Origin: SABI01 sp963676605
GTDB taxonomy: Bacteria > Spirochaetota > Spirochaetia > Sphaerochaetales > Sphaerochaetaceae
DNA length: 64,000 bases
NCBI GenBank assembly: GCA_963676605.2
Contig: CAXXSP010000063.1
Location: 49,760-113,759 of the forward strand
Direction of reading: 5' to 3'
Notes under the pieces: generated by a model
Database searches by the model: none
Seen by the model: only the letters and a program-made list of their open reading frames with translations
Told to the model about the DNA's origin: nothing
Made by a program: the position numbers and the translations under genes
Shown: positions 25,658 through 35,300 of the stretch, in pieces
Position numbering within the stretch: the stretch's first letter is position 1
Layout: each line of letters begins with the position of its first letter

Positions 25658-27259
25658 ATGGCAAAATTCGTGTTCGTTACCGGCGGTGTAGTCTCATCCC
25701 TGGGAAAGGGTATCACAGCAGCATCTCTCGGAGCTCTGCTCAAGAGCAGAGGGCTTTCAGTTACAGTTCTGAAATTTGACCCGTATCTGAATTTCGACCC
25801 GGGCACGATGAGTCCCTACCAGCATGGAGAGGTCTTCGTCACCGATGACGGTGCGGAAACGGATCTTGATTTGGGCCACTATGAACGCTTTCTTGATGTG
25901 TCGATCGGAAAGCCAAACAATGTGACCAGCGGAAAGATCTACTGGGAAGTCATCCAGAAGGAGAGAAGAGGAGAATACCTCGGCGGAACCGTCCAGGTTA
26001 TCCCTCATATCACAAATCAGATCAAGGAAAAACTTCATTACCTTGCAGATATGACGAAGGCTGATATCGTTCTTGTCGAAATCGGCGGTACCGTCGGTGA
26101 TATTGAATCCCAGCCGTTCCTCGAGGCTATCAGACAGATGAAGAGAGATCTCAAACGCAACGACACGCTTTACCTCCATGTCACGCTTGTTCCCTTCATC
26201 AGCACAGGGGAACTGAAGACGAAGCCTACCCAGCACAGTGTCAAGGAACTGAGAAACATCGGAATTCATCCAGATTTCGTCATCTGCCGTTCCGATAACC
26301 CCCTTCCCAAAGATGTGAGAGATAAGATTGCCATGTTCTGTGACGTTGATAAGGAAGCGGTCATCAGCAACCCCACCCTCTCGAGTATCTATGAAGTGCC
26401 TCTCTATTTCGAGGAAGAGAACCTCGACGCACTCGTTCTCGACCGGCTCGGTCTTGAGGCGGGTCCCCGTCATATGGAGGGGTGGCATACCATCGTTGAG
26501 AATAACAAGAACCCCGACAGAAAAGTGAAGATCGGCCTTGCAGGAAAATACATGGATCTCTCCGATGCCTATATCAGTGTCATCGAGTCGCTGAACCATG
26601 CCGGCTTCCACCACAAAACGAAGATCGAAATCGTCCCGATCGATACGGAAATCCTTGATGAGGCAACTGATGATATGATCAGCGATACCTTTTCTGGACT
26701 GAGCGGGATTGTCGTTCCCGGCGGTTTCGGCCTCCGCGGGATCGAGGGAAAGATCAATGTGATCAGATATGCACGGGAGAACAATATCCCGTTCCTCGGC
26801 CTCTGCTCTCGGCATGCAGTGCATGGTCTCTGAGTTTGCACGGAATGTTGTCGGCCTTGCCGATGCGGCAAGCAGTGAATGGTACCCTGACACCACCCAC
26901 CCTGTCGTTGACCTTATGGAGGGGCAGAAGAACGTTGAGAAGGGGAGGAACGATGAGACTCGGAACCTACCCATGCAAAATCAGTTCGAAGGATACGCTC
27001 CTGTTCAAAGCCTACGGAGAAGAGATGATAGATGAACGTCATCGACACAGATATGAGTTCAATAACAGCTACCGCGAAGCTCTTGAGGAGAAAGGACTTG
27101 TCTTCAGCGGTCTGGCTCCGGACGGCTCACTTGTCGAGGCTGCGGAGCTTCCCGGACACCGTTTCTTTGTAGGAGTACAGTACCATCCTGAGTTCAAGAG
27201 CCCGCCCGCATAAGGCACATCCTCTGTTCAGGGATTTCATCGGAGCTGTCATCAGATAA
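25658..27259 (+). CDS. pyrG: CTP synthase (frameshifted by three insertions)
   Basis: Converts UTP to CTP using glutamine. The synthase domain is intact (MAKFVFVTGGVVSSLGKG start, EIGGTVGDIESQPF, then GKYMDLSDAYISV). The glutaminase domain is split: an extra base near 26807 falls exactly in the nucleophile motif (should read FLGLCLGMQC), one in the G-run 26942-26945 (before GTMRLGTYPC), one in the C-run 27201-27203 (before the end ...HPLFRDFIGAVIR). Removing three bases gives 532 residues, the normal length. The start at 25658 has AAGGAG 11 bases upstream. CTP synthase is essential in most bacteria, so sequencing error is the likely cause. Confidence 0.9.
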
Positions 27260-27358
27260 TCTGATCGGCTATACACAATAATTCCTCCGTCTTTACCAAA
27301 CCTTTATATTTATATGATATGATGGTTCACAGGTTGTGCTAACAAACAGGAGGAACTC

Positions 27359-28207
27359 ATGAAAAAGTTATCTAAAGTCAGGAAGACACGCACGATTGTC
27401 CAGGCTGTCTTCCTGATCATCGTACTCTACGTAGCGCTGGGACATACTCTGGAAGAATCAGGTATCACACTGCCGCTTATACAGGGAGCATCCCTTCATG
27501 CGATCTGTCCCTTCGGCGGAGTTGTAACGATTTAACCAGTATGTCACCGAAGGAACCTTCGTTCAGAAGATCCATGAGTCATCATTCTATCTCATGGCTC
27601 ATCGTGCTTGCCACGGCCCATCATAGCCGGTCCGCTCTTCTGTGGCTGGGGTCTGCCCCTTCGGAACCGTACAGGAATGGTTCGCCAAGATCGGGAGAAA
27701 ACTGTTCAAGAAACGGTACAATACCATGGTGCCGGGTAAAGTGGACAGGTATCTCAGGCATCTCAGGTATGTCGTACTCGCATGGGTCATCTGGGCGACC
27801 GCCAACAAGCGCCAAACTTATTTTTTGCCGATTTACGATCCCTACTACTTGCGCTTTTCAATTTCTGGACAGGAGAAGTGGCCATTACCGCGTTCATCTC
27901 GCTCGGGATCGTCCTCGTGCTCTCCCTCTTCATAGAACGTCCCTTCTGTAAGTACGCCTGCCCCTACGGTGCAGTGCTCGGTCTTACGAACTTCTTCAGG
28001 GTATTCAGTGTGAGAAGAAATGCGAATACCTGTATCTCATGCAGTGCCTGCGATAAGGCATGTCCGATGAACCTTACGGTATCAACAGTAGACAAGGTGA
28101 AAGATCCTCAATGTATCTCCTGCCTTGAGTGTACCAGTGAGGCTGCCTGCCCTATCGAGTCCACCATGGAACTCACCACGAAGAAACATGAAGGAGCCCC
28201 ATCATGA
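27359..28207 (+). CDS. Membrane polyferredoxin, NapH/YccM-like 4Fe-4S protein (frameshifted by about nine insertions)
   Basis: When about nine extra bases are removed (near 27535, 27600, 27618, 27650, 27810, 27825, 27833 and two at 27849) the frame is continuous for 279 residues. Order of parts: an N-terminal membrane span with VQAVFLIIVLYVALGHTLEE, HAICPFGG, FCGWVCPFGT, two or three further spans, CKYACPYGA, then two 4Fe-4S motifs CISCSACDKACP and CISCLECTSEAACP. Such proteins pass electrons between membrane and cytoplasmic or periplasmic redox partners. AGGAGGAACTC precedes the ATG. It overlaps the next gene by ATGA. Confidence 0.8.
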
Positions 28208-28953
28208 TAATCAAAGCAAGAACAGCAGCAATCTTCCTGGTTGCATTCATCCTTCTCAGTATCATCGTGCTCCGTATCGGAGGTCTGTGGAAAACCGAGT
28301 CATCCAAGGTTCCCACCCTCATCAGCTCAGGAGATTTCGAAGGTGAAGCGAATCCCGCCGATATCAAGGGATCCTATGCATTCAGTGACATTGAGGAGCA
28401 CTTCGGTATTCCATCTCTCACGCTTGCCCGTGCATTCAATTTCGATGTTTCAGAGGATGAGGCCGGTACCATCACAGCAAAAACTGTTGAGGAGAACTTC
28501 GAGGGAGCTGCCGGCCTCGAAGGCGATATCGGAACAGATGCTGTGAGGACCTTCGTCGCTCTGTACAACGGGGTTCCCCACGAAGGGGAAGAAGACACGG
28601 TCCTCCCCTCCACTGCTGTGGATATCCTTCTTGCCGAAGGGAAAGTGAGTGAAGCCGTTGCAGAAGATCTCTACGCCTCGGGATACAGGATAGAAGGCGG
28701 CTCCGTCGCACCGGCGCCTGCTCCTGCCGCTGAAGCGGAGGATCATGCAGAGGAGGCTGTCGATACCACTATCAAGGGAAAGACTACCTTCAATGACCTA
28801 CTGGACTGGGGGCTGACGGAAACTCAGATTGAAGAAGTTCTCGGTGTCCAGATGGGCAAGGGAACAATGGCTGTGCGGGACTTCGCTGAAGACGCAGGAG
28901 AAGAGTTCTCGGTCTACAAGAGTGAGCTGCAGGCACTTCTCGACGAGCTCTAG
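28204..28953 (+). CDS. Membrane-anchored protein with two related domains, partner of the polyferredoxin
   Basis: 249 residues. One N-terminal membrane anchor (about residues 7-26) precedes an extracytoplasmic part. Two related segments are visible: residues 54-117 (IKGSYAFSDIEEHFGIP ... GTDAVRTF) and 190-227 (IKGKTTFNDLLDWGLTE ... GTMAVRDF), joined by a Pro/Ala-rich linker (169-188). The second segment resembles a short domain often found attached to NapH-like ferredoxin genes in anaerobes. Translation is coupled to the polyferredoxin, so a joint redox complex is likely; the exact function is unknown. Confidence 0.7.
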   Translation: MIIKARTAAIFLVAFILLSIIVLRIGGLWKTESSKVPTLISSGDFEGEANPADIKGSYAFSDIEEHFGIPSLTLARAFNFDVSEDEAGTITAKTVEENFEGAAGLEGDIGTDAVRTFVALYNGVPHEGEEDTVLPSTAVDILLAEGKVSEAVAEDLYASGYRIEGGSVAPAPAPAAEAEDHAEEAVDTTIKGKTTFNDLLDWGLTETQIEEVLGVQMGKGTMAVRDFAEDAGEEFSVYKSELQALLDEL

Positions 28954-28971
28954 AGGTTTTCACAGAGCATC

Positions 28972-29004
28972 AGGGCACGCTTCTTTCCAGATGCGTGCCC
29001 TTTC
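28972..29004. terminator. Probable bidirectional terminator
   Basis: A perfect 9-bp stem AGGGCACGC/GCGTGCCCT (28972-28980 with 28993-29001) with a 12-base loop and short T-tract, between convergent genes. Confidence 0.45.
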
Positions 29005-29010
29005 TGTCCC

Positions 29011-30120
29011 TCAGCTCTCAAGAGCCCGTATAATCTCCTCCGCACTCGGGGGACACCCGGCGATGCTGTTCGATAAACGGCTGGTGCAGACTCCGATACC
29101 TATCATCTCTTCCTCATGTTCCGGGAGTTCACCCCGTCTGAAGAATCTCCCGATCGCATACCTTCTCTGCTCGGGGTTCTCTATCTGGCGCAGGGCACTG
29201 ATGAGGGAAGCATAGCAGGAAGAACAGGCTTCCTTCTCCACGATGAGATTCTCCAGCTCTGCGAGTTTCGGATCCTGTGTATAGGTTTTCTGTCCGCCAT
29301 GGTCATTGATCTCAAGGACGGCTGCAGGATCCCCGTCCCAGAGAGAGCCGACTCCGAGTTCCTGAGAGCGGGGAATATAGGGAACATCCTCATCTTCATA
29401 GCCGATGACTGAGGCGCCGTAGCTGTCGATCAGAACAGGGTCGGTCGCGAAAAGGATACGCCTCATATCGGAGGGGTCTCCCCCCTCTTCGAAGGTCGGG
29501 TCGGGACAGATCGCATCCATGACAATACAATCCTGATGTACTATCTGGTTCAGTCTCGCGATCGGCTCATGCAGTCCCCGTGAATGGAACCGTCGCTTCT
29601 CAGAATCGGGGATCAGCCCCTTCATATTCTTGAGAGCTCCGGTATAGCGGGTCTGGCAGTGACCCTTGAGAAGGGGAACATTGATCAGGAAATCGATCTC
29701 TTCCGTAATCGAACACAGAGCAACCGGGTATCCGTCAACGTCCTCTTCAAAGGATGAATCCCGCTGTGTATCAAAAAGAGGGACGCCGAGTGCCTTCGAT
29801 ATCTTCTCGTACCCGCACCGTTTGAAGGCCTGAGCTGTCCGGTCCCCGACCCAGGAACCTTCCACGATCATGAGGTTGTCATAGCCGCGTTTCTGCAGGT
29901 ACTGGATGATACCCGAGACGATCTCGGGATGTGTGGTTCCCCCTCCAGAGGCAGGGCTTGCCACCACGAGGTTCGGTTTTATGCCGATACGGGCTCCACG
30001 GTCATCGGGAAGAATCTCCTCGAGACCGGCTGTCTCGAGAAGCCTTACTGTCAGGGATTCAAGAGGTTCTGAAGGGTTGTCTTGATAGATTGAGATAATG
30101 GGTCTGTCCGGTCTGCTCAC
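29011..30120 (-). CDS. DUF362 domain protein
   Basis: 369 residues. DUF362 proteins are of uncertain function, often iron-sulfur associated. Family markers: IGIKPNLVVASPASGGGTTHPEIV (broken here by me into GIKPNLV and GGGTTHPE), NVPLLKGHCQTRYTGALKNMKG, HEPIARLNQIV and FATDPVLIDSYGASVIGY. A C-terminal set of cysteines (CSSCYASL and GVCTSRL...GCPPS) could bind a metal or cluster. The start at 30120 carries a TTGCTTAT-type weak ribosome region. It is convergent with the redox pair before it. Confidence 0.8.
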   Translation of the reverse strand: MSRPDRPIISIYQDNPSEPLESLTVRLLETAGLEEILPDDRGARIGIKPNLVVASPASGGGTTHPEIVSGIIQYLQKRGYDNLMIVEGSWVGDRTAQAFKRCGYEKISKALGVPLFDTQRDSSFEEDVDGYPVALCSITEEIDFLINVPLLKGHCQTRYTGALKNMKGLIPDSEKRRFHSRGLHEPIARLNQIVHQDCIVMDAICPDPTFEEGGDPSDMRRILFATDPVLIDSYGASVIGYEDEDVPYIPRSQELGVGSLWDGDPAAVLEINDHGGQKTYTQDPKLAELENLIVEKEACSSCYASLISALRQIENPEQRRYAIGRFFRRGELPEHEEEMIGIGVCTSRLSNSIAGCPPSAEEIIRALES

Positions 30121-30220
30121 AGCGTTCTCCTTATCCTTGTATATTATCAGAATTGAAAAAGAGTGGAAAGCGCATATGATCAGAGGCAGTCAACACTTTG
30201 AAAGAACGTCAGGACGTCGT

Positions 30221-30646
30221 TCATTCCTTTTTGATTGTATCTGGGAGCCAGTCCACTCCCATATAGAAGGCGACAAGAACAGCATCTCCTTCCCCGGTAG
30301 ACTGACCGAAATGCCAGGTATTCACCACCTCCACGATCGGGTCACCGGAGGTGAACACGACGCTCGTCCCATCCTCCGTCTGTACAGTCAGTTCCCCTTC
30401 AAGCATGTAGGCAACGAGCGGAATCGGGTGTTTATGTGTATCGAGCTTCACTTGTGACGGCACGGTGATCCTGAGGACTGTAACCTCAGGAGAGCCGTAG
30501 GGGTATCGCGGGAGTTTCTGACCGTCCCACGAGGAATCGGTAACAAGAAGAGTTTCGACCTGTGCAGATGTATAGGCCGCAGACTCACCTGCGGCTCCTG
30601 TGAGAAGCACAGCGAGAAGGAGTGTCAGTATACAGAGACGTTTCAT
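30221..30646 (-). CDS. Secreted cupin-domain protein
   Basis: 141 residues from the ATG at 30646 (GGAGGG upstream). A signal peptide spans about 1-24 (MKRLCILTLLLAVLLTGAAG). The rest is a single cupin barrel with the motif 1 histidines in KLDTHKHPIPLVAYMLEGEL and motif 2 in VVNTWHFGQ. Probably a periplasmic metal-binding sensor or small enzyme; no substrate can be inferred. It lies alone between DUF362 and the HD-GYP gene. Confidence 0.78.
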   Translation of the reverse strand: MKRLCILTLLLAVLLTGAAGESAAYTSAQVETLLVTDSSWDGQKLPRYPYGSPEVTVLRITVPSQVKLDTHKHPIPLVAYMLEGELTVQTEDGTSVVFTSGDPIVEVVNTWHFGQSTGEGDAVLVAFYMGVDWLPDTIKKE

Positions 30647-30729
30647 AGGTATCCCTCCAGGAATGGGCAGTACATGCCGGATTCCTAATTCTACCATCCT
30701 TTCTTTCCTCAGGCGAGGGATAAATGCAA

Positions 30730-31767
30730 TCAGTCTAGATCAGGGAGAGCGTAAAGCTCTTTCTCTATGAACAGGTCAACAAGCTCCGGTTCAAACTGGC
30801 TGCCGCTGAACAACCGGATCTCCTCAATGGCGATCTCAGGGGAGAAAGCCTTCCTGTACGCCCTGTTGCTCGTCATGGAGTCGTAGGTGTCTGCAAGGGA
30901 GACAATCTTCACGTCGAGGGGAATCTCATCTCCCTTCAGACCGTCAGGATAGCCTGTGCCGTCCAGACGCTCATGATGAAGACGAATAATGGGCCTGTAT
31001 GGCTGGAACAGTTCTATATGAGAGACGATGCGGTCACCGAATACCGGATGCATCTGGATCGTCCGGTACTCCTCCTTGGTAAGAGGCGTATCTTTATTCA
31101 GGAGAGCTTCACTGATACCGATCTTCCCGATGTCATGAAGCAGAGCTCCGCCCTCGAGAATCTCAAGCCTGTCGGCACTGTAACCGAGCTCCCGTCCGAG
31201 AGCAACCGAGAAGCGGCTAACACGCCTGCAGTGCCCTTTCGTGTACCGGTCCTTCTGTTCAATCGTCTCGCTGAAGGCCATAAGTGTGGAACGGGTGACA
31301 CTGTCCAGCGTACTCATGGAATGACGAAGCTGTTCCTCCACCTCCTCATGGTGGTGTCTGAACGCTTCCGCCCGCTCCTCCCTGATCCTTTCCTCTTCAC
31401 TCATTTCCAGAATCAGACGGATGCAGGTGATGAGATTCTCTCGTGTGACCGGTTTCGTCAGATAGTCTTTCGCCCCCATTCTGATTGCCTTCAGCCCCGT
31501 ATCGAGATCGTTGAAGGCTGTAAGCATGACCACCGGGATCCTGGGATAGCGGCTCTGAAGAAATTCGAGGAGGGTGAATCCATCCTCTCCGGGCATCTTG
31601 ATATCAAGCATGGCGAGAGAAAAATCTCCATCGTTCTCCTTGAGCTGAGATCTGAGGCACTCCCCACCATCACAGACTGTCACATCATACCCTTCATTCG
31701 TGAGCAGAATATTCAATATCTTACGGATAGCCGGATCATCGTCTGTAATTATGATTCGCTTACTCAT
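30730..31767 (-). CDS. Response regulator with HD-GYP domain (c-di-GMP phosphodiesterase)
   Basis: 345 residues. Receiver domain 1-120: acidic pocket TDDDP, phosphoacceptor D55 (AMLDIKMPGEDG), K105. A short helical linker (120-160) follows, then an HD-GYP domain with HD at 211-212 (LLHDIGKIG), HHERLDGTGYPDG (264-276) and the ADTYDSMTSNRAYR region. All metal ligands and GYP residues are present, so hydrolysis of cyclic di-GMP is likely. It lies next to, and divergent from, an orphan-like sensor kinase, its possible cognate partner. Confidence 0.9.
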   Translation of the reverse strand: MSKRIIITDDDPAIRKILNILLTNEGYDVTVCDGGECLRSQLKENDGDFSLAMLDIKMPGEDGFTLLEFLQSRYPRIPVVMLTAFNDLDTGLKAIRMGAKDYLTKPVTRENLITCIRLILEMSEEERIREERAEAFRHHHEEVEEQLRHSMSTLDSVTRSTLMAFSETIEQKDRYTKGHCRRVSRFSVALGRELGYSADRLEILEGGALLHDIGKIGISEALLNKDTPLTKEEYRTIQMHPVFGDRIVSHIELFQPYRPIIRLHHERLDGTGYPDGLKGDEIPLDVKIVSLADTYDSMTSNRAYRKAFSPEIAIEEIRLFSGSQFEPELVDLFIEKELYALPDLD

Positions 31768-31768
31768 C

Positions 31769-32298
31769 TCATCCCCCTATACGTCTGAAGGAGTACAGGA
31801 AGGGTACCTCCTTCTTATAATCTTCATAGCCCTCGAACATGCGAGGAAATAACACCCTGTCTTCTATTAAGATCAGGATAAAATTATCAATCGTCAATCC
31901 TATGACGAGTGTCAGAACATCGAGCCGTAGAAAGTAGCACGCTATGACACAGTTGATACCTGTATACCATAGAAATCCCGGATGACGCGAGATTCGATAT
32001 GTTCCACCTTTATATAATGTGCTTTTCTCTCCAGAGGAAAAGATGGCAGTTTCGAGAAAAACCGAGAAAATAAGCAGTGCCGAGAGGAGACTCAGGGCAA
32101 TCATCGCAAGCGCAGAGAGCGCGGAGCCCAATGGAGAGGGATACCACAGGAAGAGGAATACATAGGGTACGCCCGTGATAAAAAAACCGGCAAAGAGGAT
32201 GCGTCTCAGTAATTCTTTACCATGAATGAGAGCCAGATCAAAAAGAAATGCTAAAAAATATCCTGCGGTTCCGATGATAAAAAGTTTGAAAATTCCAT
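31769..32298 (-). CDS. Isoprenylcysteine/phospholipid methyltransferase-like membrane protein (start region frameshifted or uncertain)
   Basis: The clear part (from about 32131) has the signature TYRISRHPGFLWYTG and EDRVLFPRMFEGYEDYKKEVPF of the ICMT/PEMT family, which methylates lipid or prenyl groups using SAM inside the membrane. Coding similarity continues upstream in frame through three more hydrophobic segments (from FKLFIIGTAGYFLAF). That frame has no ATG; the ATG at 32298, with AAAGGA 5 bases upstream, is out of frame by one base and would join if one base were missing near 32290-32296. Restored length 176 residues. Stop is one base upstream of the start of the HD-GYP gene, so the two are co-transcribed. 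Confidence 0.6.
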
Positions 32299-32356
32299 AC
32301 TATTCCTTTATAATAGTGTACAATCAAGATTATTCATAGATAGGAAAGGAATGAAC

Positions 32357-35300
32357 ATGATCATAGACATCTCAACCATCATTCCTGCAGTGGCGTTCCT
32401 CCTCTACGTGTTCTTCTTTGTTTTCGGCATTCTGCAGTATAAAAGCGACCGGTTCTACTGGTCCTTCCAGCTTTATATCGTATTCTTCTCAATCTGGAGT
32501 TTCGGTTCATTCATGATGCACCTGAACAGTGGTCTCATGACACCCCTGTTCTGGAACAAAGTGATGCTTATCGGTATGCTTTCCGTTCCCTTTGGACTCA
32601 CCCACTTCGTCATCGATATTCTGAAACTGCAGAAACGAAGAGTAACGGTATTCATCACCGTCAGTTATCTTCTGCTCATTCCGCTGATGATATTCAATTT
32701 CACAGGGTCGATCGTAAGCGATGCGGGCTTCAACGCTGACGGCTCCTTCTTCTACACCCTTGCCGACAGTTCCATCTATGCATACTCAATAAGCTACGCA
32801 TACCTCATTCTCGCGTTCATCATTCTTCTTCTCAGTACCAGGAAGAATCCACTTGGCGCGGAAGGAAAGAACGTAGCCCTGCCGATCATCGGTGTGTTTG
32901 TTATGATGATAGGAACCTTCCTGAACGTCTTTCCACAGCTAGGGCAGTACCCTCTCGATATTCTCGCAGCCACGATCAATGCGGTCCTCCTCTTTTACAC
33001 AATCTATAAATACAAACTTATCAGTTATTCGCTTGTCGGACTCAGGATCATATACACCACGATCTTCGCTATCTTCAGCTCCTTCATCTATTTCGGAATC
33101 CTGACCATCGTCCAGCTTGCGAAGGAGGATTTCGCACCGGGAAGCACGGTAGAGCTCGCAATTGTTCTCGGTCTTGTGACCGCACTGATCATGTATCCTA
33201 TCAGGAATCTTCTCTCCTACCTGATCGACTCGGTACTTATCCCGAAACGCCATCCGTACCAGGCTACCATTCTGAATCTCAGCAGGAAGATGCCCACGAT
33301 CCTCAATCTTGACGACCTCGCCAGAGAGGTCACGGAGAACCTTTCGACAGGCATGAAGACGGAATGGGTTCTCTTCGTCACCCGGGACCCCGGGATGGAA
33401 GAGAAGGAGTTCCGTATCATCGATCACGCGAAATGCCCGACAGAGAAGAGGAAGGGAGATATCGTGAAGTTCGCGCTCTCCTCCTATCTGACCGAGGAGA
33501 TCGAGACCAGAGAGAAACTGAACAGCTCATCAGTTATACGGCTTTCCGATGAGGAGAAGAATGATTTCGCAGTAGAGGGAATTCCCCCCTTCAATGTTAT
33601 TATCCCTCTCATTTTCCGCCATCAGACTGCAGGTTATATCCTCATCTCCTATGACATTTCCACCTCTCCCCTCTCTCAGATAGAAATTGATGCCCTCGAA
33701 ATCCTCGCATCCCAGAGCGCACTCTCCCTGGAGAATGCTCTCAGCTTTGAGCAGTTGAGAGTACAGGGACGCGAGCTTGAACTGAGCAAGAATAAGATGG
33801 AAGCCATCTTTGACGGTATTGCCTCCCCTGTCTGCCTGATCGATATCGACTACATCATCCAGGAAGCGAACAGCGCAGCCATCACACTCTTCCAGATAGA
33901 GAAGAAGCAGCTGATCGGAACGAAGTGTTACAAGGCTCTGTTCAAACGTGCACGTCCTTGTCCCCACTGTCTCGCCGTTGATACGCTCCACACAGGTGTC
34001 GTACAATCGACCGAGGCGAAAGAGATGAACCGGGTGTTCTCCTTCCAGTATCATAATGTACGGGTTCCTGAAGAGTCGAAGAGCCTGTTCGTTGAGATCA
34101 TGCAGGATATCACAGAACAGAAACATATGCAGGAAGAGATGATACGCACTGAGAAGATGGCTGGAATCGGTACCCTTGCAGCAGGGATCGCCCATGAGGT
34201 GAATAATCCTCTTGCCGCCATCTCAGGTACCGCAGAGATCATGCTCAGTACAGCTTCACCTGAGAGTACCGACTATGAATACCTGACAGATATTCTCAAC
34301 TACGCGAAGGGGGCCTCCAATGTCATCAAGGAGATGTCCATCTATTCCAGGACAGAGGAAAGGCAGGAGAAACAACTCATCGAGATCGTTGATGCGGTAG
34401 AATTCTCTCTCAGAATGGCCATGCGCGGTTCCGATATGCAGAATATCGAAGTTAAAAGGAATTACCATGCCCTTCCCTCTCTCGAGGCGAATGAAGGTGA
34501 GATTCACCAGCTCTTCCTCAACCTGATCGTCAACGCCGTTCAATCTATGGGAGGAAGAGGAACTCTCACCCTTACCTGTACCGAGAAGGACGGATTCATC
34601 TATATCTCCTTCGATGATACCGGCTGCGGGATTCCCGATAAATATATTAATCAGGTCTTCACCCCGTTCTTCACGACCAAGCCGCCCGGATCAGGGACAG
34701 GTCTTGGCCTGACGAACTGTTTTAATATTGTTGAAAAAATGGAAGGTAGAATACGAGTGAGAAGCGAAGAAGGTGTAGGAAGTGACTTTACTGTGATCCT
34801 GCCTCTCGGTGACGAGGGTAAGGATACGATCAGGTTTGTGATGGCGAACGACACCTCTTCTCTGAGTGATGTATTCTTCATCCAGAGAAAAGTCCTCGTC
34901 GGTGAAAAGGGATACCTGGAAGAGTCTATCCACCGGAAAGAGGATGAGAAGGCGATGCATATCCTCGCCTTCAAGGGAATTCACCCGGTAGGTACGGTAT
35001 CGCTGATGAACAGTGACGTGTTCTGGCCTCTCCCGATGAATAAGTATTTCAAACTCGATGAGTACGTAGAGCGGGGCAAGAGCTCGGAGATCCTGCGTCT
35101 TGCCGTCCTTCCTCATATGAGGAATACTTCGGTATCGATCGGGCTGATAGCTCTCGTCTTCCTGCTTGCACGTTCGCGCGGCACGGCACAAACCATCCTC
35201 GATGTATTCAGTGATGATACCAAGACGATCCGGCTGTACAAGAAATTCGGATTTGAAGAAGTGGGCACCTATCATTCACCCTCAAAGGTGACGGTGATGA

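Noticed and set aside
25757..26974. A 405-residue minus-strand frame over pyrG
   Set aside because: Antisense shadow of a strongly conserved gene.
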